From contig JAUXXH010000020.1 of NCBI GenBank assembly GCA_030684935.1, positions 1-44,208 on the forward strand: a stretch of 44,208 bases of DNA. The letters run 5' to 3'. Shown piece after piece: positions 26,829 through 35,576 of the stretch. Positions within the stretch are counted from its first letter, which is position 1; every line of letters starts with the position of its first letter. A program made the translations under genes and the position numbers. The notes under the pieces were generated by a model. The model did no database searches. It saw only the letters and a program-made list of their open reading frames with translations, and had not been told where the DNA came from. Source of the DNA: Pseudolabrys sp. Its GTDB lineage: Bacteria > Pseudomonadota > Alphaproteobacteria > Rhizobiales > Xanthobacteraceae.

Positions 26829-27851
26829 TCAGCCGGCCCGGCCGGCGGTGCGGAAGACTCGGTAAGTCCCACGGCCGCTGCCCTTGGCCGCATAAAGCGC
26901 GGCGTCGGCGCGCCGGAACGCTTCCGGCCCGTCGCAGCCATCAAGGGCCGCGATGCCGACGGACGCTCCGATCTGGTAGCGCCGCCCCACGCGTTCGATC
27001 GGCTGGCTCAACGCCGCAATGATCCGGTCCGCGAGTTGCGGTGCGGTTCGGACGAAGGGCGCGTCGAGCAGGACCGCGAATTCGTCGCCGCCGACGCGCG
27101 CCACGATGCTGGCTTTGCCGCAGACCATCTTGAGGCGTTGCGCGGCCTCCTTGAGGCACTCATCCCCGGCCAGGTGGCCGAGCGTGTCGTTGACGTCCTT
27201 GAAGCCGTCGAGGTCGATCAGCAGCAGCGCGCCTCTTGCCTGCAAACCGGGCTCACCGCCGCAGAGCAGTGACAACTGGGCGCGAAATTTGTTGCGGTTG
27301 GCGAGGCCGGTCATGTCATCGACCTCGGCCAGGTAGCGCAATTGCTCGGTCCGCTGCTTTTCTTCGGTGATGTCCTGCTTGATGCCGAAGATCTTGATCG
27401 GCCGGTGGCCCGGACATTCGATGGCAGCGTGAATGCGGATCCAGCGCTGGTTGCCCTTCGGCGTCAGGAGGGCGGCATCGAGGGTGAACCCTTTGCGCTC
27501 CTGCAGCGCGCGGCTCCGGACCGTCTGCAGGGTCTGGAGCGACTCGCGTTCGTAGAAGCCCAGGGTCCGCTCGCGGACCAGCGGCGTGCCCCGCTCCACA
27601 TCGAACAGGTCGTAGGTGCCGTTTGACCAGGTGAGCTTCTCGCTGGCGAGGTCGCACTCCCAGACGCCGAGCCGGGCGGCTGCCGACGCGGCTTCGAAAA
27701 TATGCCGGCTCTGGGCCACCGATGCCTCGTACTCACGGATGGTGCGCGCCTGCGCCTCGACCAGCGCCGTCAACCGGTCAAGCGCTGCGGCCGTGGAGTC
27801 GTGTGAGAAATGGTCCACCTCGCCAGCGCGAATTGCGAGTGCCTTTGGCAT
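26829..27851 (-). CDS. PAS-GGDEF diguanylate cyclase
   Basis: A 340-residue cytoplasmic protein. An N-terminal helical region (about 20-50) leads into a PAS domain (about 51-165: AARLGVWECDLASEKLTWSNGT to FGIKQDITEEK) and a GGDEF domain (about 170-335) with DDMTGLANR, LLIDLDGFKDVNDTLGH and an intact VARVGGDEF active site. It should make cyclic di-GMP. The RxxD product-inhibition site expected just before the GGDEF is absent (GKAS). No membrane segment is seen. ATG 27851 is the start. The neighbouring exported ice-binding protein and BcsS would be natural targets of c-di-GMP control, but no link is shown. Confidence 0.92.
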   Translation of the reverse strand: MPKALAIRAGEVDHFSHDSTAAALDRLTALVEAQARTIREYEASVAQSRHIFEAASAAARLGVWECDLASEKLTWSNGTYDLFDVERGTPLVRERTLGFYERESLQTLQTVRSRALQERKGFTLDAALLTPKGNQRWIRIHAAIECPGHRPIKIFGIKQDITEEKQRTEQLRYLAEVDDMTGLANRNKFRAQLSLLCGGEPGLQARGALLLIDLDGFKDVNDTLGHLAGDECLKEAAQRLKMVCGKASIVARVGGDEFAVLLDAPFVRTAPQLADRIIAALSQPIERVGRRYQIGASVGIAALDGCDGPEAFRRADAALYAAKGSGRGTYRVFRTAGRAG

Positions 27852-27979
27852 CAAATAGTTCCATCCTTGGGTTGGCGGTAATCTAGGGATGGGTCGATTA
27901 ACGTTTCGTTCTAGAAGCCGGACAAAGCGGCCCGATCTGTCAATTGCAGGATTGGGCCTGTGCTCTTGTGCCGGCGCGC

Positions 27980-29116
27980 CTAAAGCTTGACCGCGTCCAG
28001 CCGGGCGGCGGCGGCCGGATTGAATTTGACGTCATCGACGGTGGCGAGCGGCACGCGGTTCTTCAGCAGCCCGCGATAGAATTCGCCTTTGGACACCGCC
28101 GCCACGTCGGCGATGATGCACCAGCTGTCGCCGCCATCGAGGCTCTCGAAAATCTGACCGTCGGTGTCAGCCGCATAGAGCCCATAGCCGCCGTCCCAGG
28201 TCTCGATCGTCAGCGCGCCGAAGGTGGCGCGCTGGCCGTTCGGCAGGCCGCCGAGCAGCCGCTCCCAGGTCTGTCCCGCATCGCGGCTGCGAAACATTTT
28301 TCCGCGCGCGCGGCCGAGCTTGTACCAGTGCGGCGGCCAGCCGACACCGGCGGTGAGGAAGACCAGATCGGGCTGATCGGGATGGAGCACCATCGGGTCG
28401 GGATAGTTGGCATCGGCCGGCATCGGGTTCCTGCGCCAGCTCTTGCCGTTGTCGTCGCTGGTCATGACGCCGACAATGCCGTTGGCGACCAGGATGCGGT
28501 CGGGCCGCGCCGGATTGACGAGGATGCGATGGATGTCGTTGTCGCCGACCAGCGGGTCGACTTTAAGATCGGAAAAGGTCTTGCCGAAATCGGTCGACAC
28601 CAGCAGCGCGCCGATTTCGATTCCGACCAGCAGCCGGTCGCCGTCGAGGACGATGTCCTTGACGTGGCCGACGCGCGGCGGCGGCGGAAAGCACCAGCCG
28701 GAGACACTGGCGACCTCGCGCAGCGCGGTCAGTTCGCGCCAGGAAGAGCCATTGTCCTCGCTGATATAGAGATGCGCCGGCAGCGCGCCGACCAGCACCA
28801 CGTCCTTGCCGTGCAGCTTGCCGGCACGCGCCGACCATAGATCATGACGGTCGATGCCCTGGTTGACCCAGGCCCAGGTCTGGCCGCCATCGCTACTGCG
28901 CGCGACACCGACGCCATGCGTGGCCGCGAACAGCGTGCCGTCGTCCGCCATTGTCACAGCACTCACGAAGCAGCCGGCCAGCGCGCGGTGCGTGACGGAC
29001 CAGCCACTCTCCGACCGCGTCAGCACGGCAATACCGTCGACAGTGCCGACGACAATGGTGTCCGATCGCTTAGCTGCGCGGTGCGTGTTGTGCCCGCCGT
29101 TGGATAGCAAGATCAT
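27980..29116 (-). CDS. BNR/Asp-box beta-propeller protein (sialidase-like fold)
   Basis: A 378-residue protein with six Asp-box motifs: SSDGGQTW, SEDNGSSW, STDFGKTF, SDDNGKSW, SRDAGQTW and SLDGGDSW, spaced as expected for the blades of a beta-propeller. Such propellers occur in sialidases, VPS10-like domains and photosystem II stability factors; the catalytic Arg triad and FRIP motif of sialidases are not visible, so enzymatic activity is doubtful. No signal peptide is seen, suggesting a cytoplasmic location. AAGGGG stands shortly before ATG 29116. It is divergent from the ice-binding autotransporter gene, with 212 bp between them. Confidence 0.85.
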   Translation of the reverse strand: MILLSNGGHNTHRAAKRSDTIVVGTVDGIAVLTRSESGWSVTHRALAGCFVSAVTMADDGTLFAATHGVGVARSSDGGQTWAWVNQGIDRHDLWSARAGKLHGKDVVLVGALPAHLYISEDNGSSWRELTALREVASVSGWCFPPPPRVGHVKDIVLDGDRLLVGIEIGALLVSTDFGKTFSDLKVDPLVGDNDIHRILVNPARPDRILVANGIVGVMTSDDNGKSWRRNPMPADANYPDPMVLHPDQPDLVFLTAGVGWPPHWYKLGRARGKMFRSRDAGQTWERLLGGLPNGQRATFGALTIETWDGGYGLYAADTDGQIFESLDGGDSWCIIADVAAVSKGEFYRGLLKNRVPLATVDDVKFNPAAAARLDAVKL

Positions 29117-29153
29117 TGCCGTACCCCTTTACCCTAGGGGGCGACCATCGCCT

Positions 29154-29172
29154 TTTACGTGCGGTACGTAAA
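29154..29172. promoter_or_regulatory. Inverted repeat, possible operator
   Basis: TTTACGT and ACGTAAA arms with a 5-base spacer in the 212-bp gap between the BNR gene and the ice-binding autotransporter gene, which are read in opposite directions. The gap is markedly AT-richer than its surroundings. A regulator binding site is plausible, but no known consensus is matched. Confidence 0.3.
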
Positions 29173-29328
29173 GCCCGTGACATCGCGACGGAATATTACG
29201 ATGCGGTAGCGCAGCACCCCGTAAGTATTACTACTAATGTTATAAGCGTTCGCGTCTCCGCATTCTTTAACGGATTCGGAAGCTGATTCGAACAGGTTGG
29301 CCCGTGCTTCTTCAGGAGTGCGTAGACG

Positions 29329-31374
29329 GTGACTCAACCGTGTTTGTCGAGGTCGCACATCAAAACGAAACACCCGTCTTTCCTGAGGCGTCTTCGCGAC
29401 GGCGTTGCGCGCCGCGCGCTGGCCGCTGGACAAGGCGGCTGTGACCGTTACAGCGCGCCGCGGCCAAGGCGCCGCGTCAAGCCCGTCCATGCACCAGCGC
29501 TTGTTGCGTTCGGATTGATGGCGGCGCTTGCCGATGGTTCGGCTTTTGCGCAAGCGCCGGCGCTGGGCACTTCCATCGATTACGCGATTATCTCAGGCAC
29601 CGGCATTACAAATACCGGACCGAGCGTCATTACCGGCATTCCTGGTTCCCCGGGCGACATCGGCAGCATCGGTGGCTCCATCACCGGATTTCCGCCGGGC
29701 ATTCTGGCGACCGGCATCATTCATCCGATCAACGATGCGGTCACCAATATCGCGCGCAATGATTTTTTCGCCGCCTACAATGATCTGGCGGGACGGACTC
29801 CGACCGCCAATCTGACGGGACAAGATCTCGGCGGTATGACCTTGCTGCCGGGCGTCTACGCCTTCGATTCCTCGGCCAATCTGACCGGCGTGCTCAGCCT
29901 GAACGGCCTCAACGACCCCAGCTCGATCTTCATCTTCAACATCGGCAGTACGCTGACGGTGGCGAATTCGTCGTCGATCCTGCTACTGAACGGTGCGCAG
30001 GGCAACAATGTGTACTGGCGCGTCGGCAGCTCGGCGACGCTGGGGACCAACGTCGCCTTCACCGGCAACATCCTCGCCCTGACCAGCATCACGCTGAACA
30101 CCGGCGCCAGCATCATCTGCGGCGTGGCCTTCGCCCAGAACGGCGCGGTGACGCTGGACACCAATCGCATTTCGCTGTGCGCCCAGATCGTGGGCCCGGC
30201 GACACCATCCGCCTCCGATCAAAGCGTCAATGCCCTGATTCAGGCGTTCTTGGCCAGTGGCGGCCTGATCCCGCTGGCCTTCATCAATCTGTTTAGCCTG
30301 CCACCGGCCGAACTGGCGGACGCGTTGAACCGGCTGTCCGGCGAGATCGGCACAGGCGCCGCCGTGGCCGGCGTCCAGGGCATGAATTCGATGCTGTCGA
30401 TGCTGACCAACCCGAACGCCGAGCGCAATTTCGGGCAGCAGCAACCGCCGCCGCGGCGGGGCTTTTACAAGGCGCCGATTTATACCAAGTCGGTCGCCAC
30501 ATCCTACGACCCCGGCCGTTGGGGCCTCTGGGCGGCGGCCTATGGCGGTCATACCGACACCGGCGCCAGCGCTTTCGGCACCCACGACCGGTCGGTGCGC
30601 ACCTATGGCTATGCGGCCGGCCTCGACTATCGCCTGACGCCGGACACCACGATTGGTATCGCGGTCGGCGGCGGCGGCTCGAATTTCGGGCTGTCGGACG
30701 GCCTCGGCGGCGGCCGCAGCGACCTGTTCCAGGTGGCGGCCTACGCCACGACTTGGATCGACCGGGCCTATCTCTCGGCCGCGGTCGCCTATGGCTGGCA
30801 CAGCGTATCGACCGAGCGCGATCTGGCATTCGCGGGCCTGGAACGCCTGACCGCGGATTACTCCGCGCATAGCATTGGCGGCCGTCTGGAGGCTGGCTAT
30901 CGCTTCGCCATGCCGACCTGGGGCTGGGAGGCGCGGTTCGGGCTGACGCCTTATGTGGCGGCGCAGGTGCAAAACTTCTACGCGCCGTCATATTCCGAGA
31001 GTTCGTCGCTGACGCCGTCGATCTTTTCGTTGTCCTATGACGCACAGAACACCACGGCGCTGCGCACCGAAGTCGGCGCCCGCGCCGACTGGAGTGTGCT
31101 GATCGACAGCTCCACCACACTGTCGCTGCGCGCCGCCGCCGCCTGGGCGCACGACCACTGGACGGGGCTGGACAAAACCGCGCAATTCACCATTCTGCCA
31201 GGATTCCGCTTCACGGTCGTCGGGGCCGAGCCGGCAACCGATCTGCTGCTGGCGTCGGTTGGCGCCGACGTCGCATTCGGCAACGGCATCTCGATTGGCG
31301 CGGCGCTGCAAGGCGAATTCGCGGAGACATCACAGCGATACGCCGGCACCGCGCGGGTGCGGTATCAGTGGTGA
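29329..31374 (+). CDS. Autotransporter with an ice-binding (DUF3494) passenger domain
   Basis: A 681-residue protein. After a long basic leader and a hydrophobic signal segment (about 55-75, ending SAFAQ), residues about 80-290 form a DUF3494 ice-binding-protein domain: DYAIISGTGITNTGPSVITG, ITGFPPGI, ARNDFFAAYNDLAGRTPTANL, LGGMTLLPGVYAFDSSANL, FIFNIGSTLTVANSSSILLLNGA in parts, NNVYWRVGSSATLGTN, FTGNILALTSITLNTGA and GAVTLDTN. Residues about 395-681 are an autotransporter beta-barrel ending in VRYQW. In known DUF3494 proteins the domain is a beta-solenoid that binds ice crystals or acts as an adhesin; here the barrel would anchor it on the outer membrane. The start is GTG 29329 with AGGAG 10 bases upstream; the N-terminal 50 residues are uncertain. 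Confidence 0.87.
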   Translation: MTQPCLSRSHIKTKHPSFLRRLRDGVARRALAAGQGGCDRYSAPRPRRRVKPVHAPALVAFGLMAALADGSAFAQAPALGTSIDYAIISGTGITNTGPSVITGIPGSPGDIGSIGGSITGFPPGILATGIIHPINDAVTNIARNDFFAAYNDLAGRTPTANLTGQDLGGMTLLPGVYAFDSSANLTGVLSLNGLNDPSSIFIFNIGSTLTVANSSSILLLNGAQGNNVYWRVGSSATLGTNVAFTGNILALTSITLNTGASIICGVAFAQNGAVTLDTNRISLCAQIVGPATPSASDQSVNALIQAFLASGGLIPLAFINLFSLPPAELADALNRLSGEIGTGAAVAGVQGMNSMLSMLTNPNAERNFGQQQPPPRRGFYKAPIYTKSVATSYDPGRWGLWAAAYGGHTDTGASAFGTHDRSVRTYGYAAGLDYRLTPDTTIGIAVGGGGSNFGLSDGLGGGRSDLFQVAAYATTWIDRAYLSAAVAYGWHSVSTERDLAFAGLERLTADYSAHSIGGRLEAGYRFAMPTWGWEARFGLTPYVAAQVQNFYAPSYSESSSLTPSIFSLSYDAQNTTALRTEVGARADWSVLIDSSTTLSLRAAAAWAHDHWTGLDKTAQFTILPGFRFTVVGAEPATDLLLASVGADVAFGNGISIGAALQGEFAETSQRYAGTARVRYQW

Positions 31375-31525
31375 AGACGGGTCGGCGCGTCGACGTTGAT
31401 AACGCCGTCGCACGGACCTAAGCTGTCATCTTTACAGACGGCGGATGGCTGAAATTCCGGTGCTCCTGTTCTGCGATCACAATTTGCCGCGCGGCTGGGC
31501 GGTCACCTGAGTGGACCGCCGCCCG

Positions 31526-32638
31526 ATGGACGCACCGCTTCCCAAGCTGCAGCAAATTCCGCCGTCGGTCGCGTCGGTGGCCGACTACGAGCCGCTGGCG
31601 CGCGAGCGGATGTCGCCTTACGCCTTTGCCTATCTGTCCGGCGGTTCGGCGGACGAGTGGACGCTGCGCGAGAACAGCGCGGCCTTCGACCGCTGGACGC
31701 TGCGGCCGCGGGTGTTGCGCGATCTCAGCGGCGGCAACACGCGGCTGACGCTGTTCGGCCAGTCTTTCCTTTATCCGATCCTGCTGGCGCCGGTCGCCTA
31801 TCACGCGCTGTTTCATCCAGCGGGCGAGCTGGAGACGGTGGTCGCGGCGGCGGCGATGCAGGCGGGCATGATCGTCAGCACGCAGGCCAGCGTCCGGCTC
31901 GAGGACATCGCAGCCGCCGCGAAGACGCCGCTGTGGTTTCAGCTCTACATCCAGCCTGACCGCGACTTCACCGCGGCGCTGGTGCGGCGCGCCGAGGCCA
32001 GCGGCTACAAGGCGCTGGTGGTGACCGTCGATGCGCCGGTCAACGGCATCCGCAACCGCGAACAGCGCGCCGGCTTCCAGCAGCCGGCCGGCGCCGAGGC
32101 GGTTAATCTGCGCGGCATGCGCGTCCCTGCCGCAGCACCCGTCGACAGCGACACACTGTTGCTCGGCGGACCGCTGCTCGCCGCCGCGCCGACGTGGAAA
32201 GACATCGCCTGGCTGCGGTCGCTGACCACGCTGCCGATCTTGCTGAAGGGCATCCTGACACCGGAAGACGCGCTGCTGGCGATCGGCGAGGGCGTCGACG
32301 GCATCATCGTTTCCAACCATGGCGGCCGCACGCTCGACCATGGGCCTGCGACCATCGACGCCTTGGCGGCGATTGTCGCGGCGGTGCAGGAGCGCGTGCC
32401 GGTGCTCATGGATGGCGGCATCCGGCGCGGCAGCGATGTGTTCACCGCGCTGGCGCTCGGCGCCAAGGCGGTGCTGGTGGGACGGCCTTATGCCTATGGT
32501 CTGGCCGCCGCCGGCGCCACCGGCGCGGCGCATGTGCTGCGCATGCTGCGCGCCGAACTGGAAATCACCATGGTGCAGACCGGCTGCAAGGATTTGGCCG
32601 CCATCGGCCCGGACGCGGTCGCGGCCAGCCCGCGTTGA
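31526..32638 (+). CDS. FMN-dependent alpha-hydroxy-acid oxidase/dehydrogenase
   Basis: A 370-residue TIM-barrel flavoprotein. It has SVADYEPLARERMSPYAFAYLSGGSADEWTLREN at the N-terminus, LLAPVAYHALFHPAGE, WFQLYIQPDRDF, LVVTVDAPVNGIRNRE, and SNHGGRTLDHGPA containing the catalytic His and Arg, then VLMDGGIRRGSDVFTALALGAKAVLVGRP for the FMN phosphate. Members oxidise L-lactate, glycolate, mandelate or long-chain 2-hydroxy acids; this length and the residues seen do not decide which. ATG 31526 is chosen; GTG 31511 directly follows an in-frame stop and is possible. It is convergent with the VOC gene, 1 bp apart. Confidence 0.92.
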   Translation: MDAPLPKLQQIPPSVASVADYEPLARERMSPYAFAYLSGGSADEWTLRENSAAFDRWTLRPRVLRDLSGGNTRLTLFGQSFLYPILLAPVAYHALFHPAGELETVVAAAAMQAGMIVSTQASVRLEDIAAAAKTPLWFQLYIQPDRDFTAALVRRAEASGYKALVVTVDAPVNGIRNREQRAGFQQPAGAEAVNLRGMRVPAAAPVDSDTLLLGGPLLAAAPTWKDIAWLRSLTTLPILLKGILTPEDALLAIGEGVDGIIVSNHGGRTLDHGPATIDALAAIVAAVQERVPVLMDGGIRRGSDVFTALALGAKAVLVGRPYAYGLAAAGATGAAHVLRMLRAELEITMVQTGCKDLAAIGPDAVAASPR

Positions 32639-32639
32639 G

Positions 32640-33161
32640 CTAGCGATCCAGCTCCGCCAGCAGCGCGTGCAGGTCGAGCGGGCGCGTGAACATCTCCAGC
32701 CTGCCGTCGGCTGTCTTCGGCCACTTCTCCTTTTGCCGGTCCCAGTACAGTTCGACGCCATTGTCGTCCGGGTCGCGCAGATACAGCGCCTCGGAGACGC
32801 CGTGGTCGCTGGCGCCGTCCAGCGGGATCTTGGCGGCGATCAGCCGGCGCAGCGCGTCGGCCAGCAGCCGCCGGTTCGGGTAGAGGATGGCGGTGTGGTA
32901 GAGGCCGGTCGTGCCCTTGGCCGGCGGCGCGCCGCCCCGGCTTTCCCAGGTGTTCAACCCGATGTGATGGTGGTAGCCGCCGGCCGAGATGAAGGCAGCG
33001 CCGGGCCTTGTGGTGGTCACCTCGAAGCCCAGCACGCCGCAGTAGAAATCCAGCGCCCGTTGCAGATCGGCGACCTTGAGGTGCACATGGCCGATCCGCA
33101 CGCCGGAATCGATGGCTGGGAGCCGCAAAGCGTCCTTTTCCAGCGTCTCGGGTTTTGACAT
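32640..33161 (-). CDS. VOC family protein (extradiol dioxygenase-like)
   Basis: A 173-residue single-chain vicinal-oxygen-chelate protein. Likely metal ligands are His in RIGHVHLKVADL, His in GGYHHHIGLNTW and Glu in DPDDNGVELYWD, the arrangement of CatE/2,3-dihydroxybiphenyl-dioxygenase-like VOC proteins. Whether it is a ring-cleaving dioxygenase, an isomerase or a glyoxalase-like enzyme is open. ATG 33161 (MSKPETLEKDAL) is preferred over longer frames. It is divergent from the MoxR gene with 139 bp between starts. Confidence 0.87.
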   Translation of the reverse strand: MSKPETLEKDALRLPAIDSGVRIGHVHLKVADLQRALDFYCGVLGFEVTTTRPGAAFISAGGYHHHIGLNTWESRGGAPPAKGTTGLYHTAILYPNRRLLADALRRLIAAKIPLDGASDHGVSEALYLRDPDDNGVELYWDRQKEKWPKTADGRLEMFTRPLDLHALLAELDR

Positions 33162-33300
33162 GGAGTAAATCCTGGCTGGCTGCGGGGCTCTATGATCCCC
33201 ACATGTAAGATGCACGCCGGATCGGATAAAGTCCCCCGATCCCGGAAAGGCGGGGACCGGTGTCCAGACCGTCCCCGCTCCCGCAAGAAGCAAGGCTATT

Positions 33301-34221
33301 ATGACGATCACGCCGCTGCCGACCTCCATCGACGAGACCCTCGAACTCATGGCCAAGGCCGGTTATGTCGGCGACCGCGCGCTGGCGACGGTGCTGTATC
33401 TGGCGCTGCGCATGGGCCGCCCGCTGTTTCTCGAAGGCGAGGCCGGCGTCGGCAAGACCGAAATCGCCAAGGTGCTATCGGCGGCCCTCGGGCGCCGGCT
33501 GATCCGGCTGCAATGCTACGAAGGGCTCGATATTTCCTCCGCCGTCTACGAGTGGAATTACGGCGCGCAGATGATCGCCATCCGCATGGCCGAAGCGCAG
33601 GGTGAGGGCGACCGCGCCCGCATCGAGCACGACGTGTTTTCCGAGCGGTTCCTGATCAAGCGGCCGCTGCTGCAGGCGCTGGAGCCGGACCCGGCCGGTC
33701 CGCCGGTGCTCTTGATCGACGAGATCGACCGCACCGACGAGGCCTTCGAGGCGTTCCTGCTGGAGGTGCTGGCGGATTTCCAGATCACCGTGCCGGAGCT
33801 CGGCACCGTCAAGGCGGCGCAGCCGCCGATCGTCGTCGTCACCTCGAACCGCACCCGCGAGGTGCATGACGCGCTCAAGCGGCGCTGTCTCTATCACTGG
33901 GTCGGCTATCCGAACGCCGAGCGCGAACTGAAGATTTTGCGCACCAAGGTGCCGGGCATTTCCCGCAAGCTGTCGGAGCAGGTGGTCGCCTTCGTGCAGG
34001 CGCTGCGCAAGGAGGACCTGTTCAAGTCGCCCGGCGTCGCCGAAACGCTGGACTGGGCCGGCGCGCTGACCGAACTCGACGTGGTCGCGCTCGATCCGGC
34101 GACCGTGTCGGACACGCTCGGCGCGCTGTTGAAGTATCAGGACGACATCGCCCGGCTCGACGGCACCAAGGTCAAGGCGCTGCTCGACGAGGTGAAGTCG
34201 GAGCTGCGAGCGGCGGAGTGA
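33301..34221 (+). CDS. coxD: MoxR family AAA+ ATPase, CoxD-like
   Basis: A 306-residue AAA+ ATPase. Walker A GEAGVGKTE (46-54), Walker B VLLIDEIDRTD (136-146), sensor 1 VVVTSNRTREVHDALKRRCLYHW including the arginine finger region, and SPGVAETLDWAGAL as sensor 2 are all visible. MoxR proteins of the CoxD type work with a VWA protein (CoxE) to mature molybdenum hydroxylases such as CO dehydrogenase, where CoxD is needed to build the active site. The gene begins the maturation block; coxE follows after 78 bp containing a palindromic repeat. The assignment to CoxD rests on this context. Confidence 0.9.
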   Translation: MTITPLPTSIDETLELMAKAGYVGDRALATVLYLALRMGRPLFLEGEAGVGKTEIAKVLSAALGRRLIRLQCYEGLDISSAVYEWNYGAQMIAIRMAEAQGEGDRARIEHDVFSERFLIKRPLLQALEPDPAGPPVLLIDEIDRTDEAFEAFLLEVLADFQITVPELGTVKAAQPPIVVVTSNRTREVHDALKRRCLYHWVGYPNAERELKILRTKVPGISRKLSEQVVAFVQALRKEDLFKSPGVAETLDWAGALTELDVVALDPATVSDTLGALLKYQDDIARLDGTKVKALLDEVKSELRAAE

Positions 34222-34230
34222 TTTCTTTTT

Positions 34231-34378
34231 ATTCCCTCCCCCGCTTGCGGGGGAGGGTTAGGGAGGGGGCAAGCCACTCCCTGGAAGCGGTGATGTTCGA
34301 TGAGCGATGAAGTTTCCCCCACCCGATCCGGGTTCGCCGGATCGACCTCCCCCGCAGGCGGGGGAGGTGAAGGAAGAG
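34231..34378. repeat. Composite palindromic repeat reaching into coxE
   Basis: Three hairpins in a row: CCCTCCCCCGC/GCGGGGGAGGG (34235-34257), CGATCCG/CGGATCG (34324-34344) and ACCTCCCCCGC/GCGGGGGAGGT (34345-34368), ending in a GGTGAAGGAAGAG tail. A similar composite lies at 36703-36843. The ATG of coxE (34300) is inside it, so its second half is translated. Confidence 0.8.
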
Positions 34379-35568
34379 ACGGCCGGCTTGCCGAAAACAT
34401 TCTCTACTTCGCCCGCGCGCTGCGGGCCGCCGGCATTCCGGTCGGGCCCGGCGCGGTGATCGATGCGCTGGAGGCCGTCAACGTCGCCCGCATCGGCGAC
34501 CGCCAGGACTTCTACTGGACTCTGCATGCGGTCTTCGTGAAGCGCCACGAACACACCATCCTGTTCGATCAGGCGTTCCGAATTTTCTTCCGCAAGCGCG
34601 GCTATATCGACAAGCTGATCGCGGCGATGCTGCCGGAAGCGCCCCCCGGCGAGGAGAAGAAGCCGCCGCCTGGCGCGCAGCGCATCCAGGAGGCCCTGTT
34701 CTCCGGCGTCAACGAGCGCGAGGAGAAGTCCGAAATCGAGATCGACTCACGGTTGACCGTGTCCGACCGCGAGATATTGCAGACCAAGGACTTCGCGCAG
34801 ATGAGCGCGGCCGAGATCGCCGCCGCCAAGCAGGCGATCGCGAAGCTGGCGCTGCCGCTCGATCTGGTGCGGACGCGACGGATGGCGCCGAGCCGGCGCG
34901 GCCATATCATCGACGTGCGGCGCACGCTGCGCGCCAGCATGAAGGCGGGCGGGGCGCTGATCGACCTGAAATATGTCGGCCCGCGCGAAAAGGAGCCGCC
35001 GATCGTGGCGCTGCTCGATATTTCCGGCTCGATGAGCCAGTACACACGGCTGTTCCTGCACTTTCTTCATGCGATCACCGACGCGCGCAAGCGCGTGCAG
35101 ACCTTTCTGTTCGGCACAAGGCTGACCAACGTCACCCGCGCCATCCGCCAGCGCGATCCGGACGAGGCGCTGGCCGCCTGCACCTCGCATGTCACCGACT
35201 GGTCGGGCGGCACCCGCATCGCCACCTCGCTGCACGTCTTCAACAAGCAGTGGGCGCGCCGCGTGCTCGGGCAGGGCGCGGTGGTGCTCTTGATCACCGA
35301 CGGGCTTGAACGCGACGGCGACGATACGCTATCGTTCGAAATCGACCGGCTGCACCGCTCGTGCCGCCGGCTGATCTGGCTCAATCCGCTTCTGCGCTTC
35401 GAGGGTTTCGAGGCGCGCGCCAAGGGCGTGCGGACCATGCTGCCGCATGTTGATGAACTGCGGCCGATCCACAATCTGGAGTCCATGACCGACCTGGTGC
35501 GCGCGCTGTCGGGCGCGTCAGTCGCGGGCCACGATCCGAAAGCCATGCTGAGGCAGGTTGCGGAATAG
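34300..35568 (+). CDS. coxE: VWA domain protein, CoxE-like
   Basis: A 422-residue protein. The N-terminal helical CoxE domain begins at GRLAENILYFARALRAAGIPVGP (about 28) and the C-terminal von Willebrand A domain has the metal-ion site DISGSMS (240-246), a Thr in SGGTRIATSL and ITDGLERDG. CoxE partners CoxD in maturing the molybdenum hydroxylase. Residues about 5-26 (SPTRSGFAGSTSPAGGGGEG) are encoded by the palindromic repeat and are not part of the family. No other in-frame start lies between them and the conserved domain, so this extension is probably real. A REP-like pair follows the stop. Confidence 0.9.
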   Translation: MSDEVSPTRSGFAGSTSPAGGGGEGRDGRLAENILYFARALRAAGIPVGPGAVIDALEAVNVARIGDRQDFYWTLHAVFVKRHEHTILFDQAFRIFFRKRGYIDKLIAAMLPEAPPGEEKKPPPGAQRIQEALFSGVNEREEKSEIEIDSRLTVSDREILQTKDFAQMSAAEIAAAKQAIAKLALPLDLVRTRRMAPSRRGHIIDVRRTLRASMKAGGALIDLKYVGPREKEPPIVALLDISGSMSQYTRLFLHFLHAITDARKRVQTFLFGTRLTNVTRAIRQRDPDEALAACTSHVTDWSGGTRIATSLHVFNKQWARRVLGQGAVVLLITDGLERDGDDTLSFEIDRLHRSCRRLIWLNPLLRFEGFEARAKGVRTMLPHVDELRPIHNLESMTDLVRALSGASVAGHDPKAMLRQVAE

Positions 35569-35576
35569 TTTTTCTG

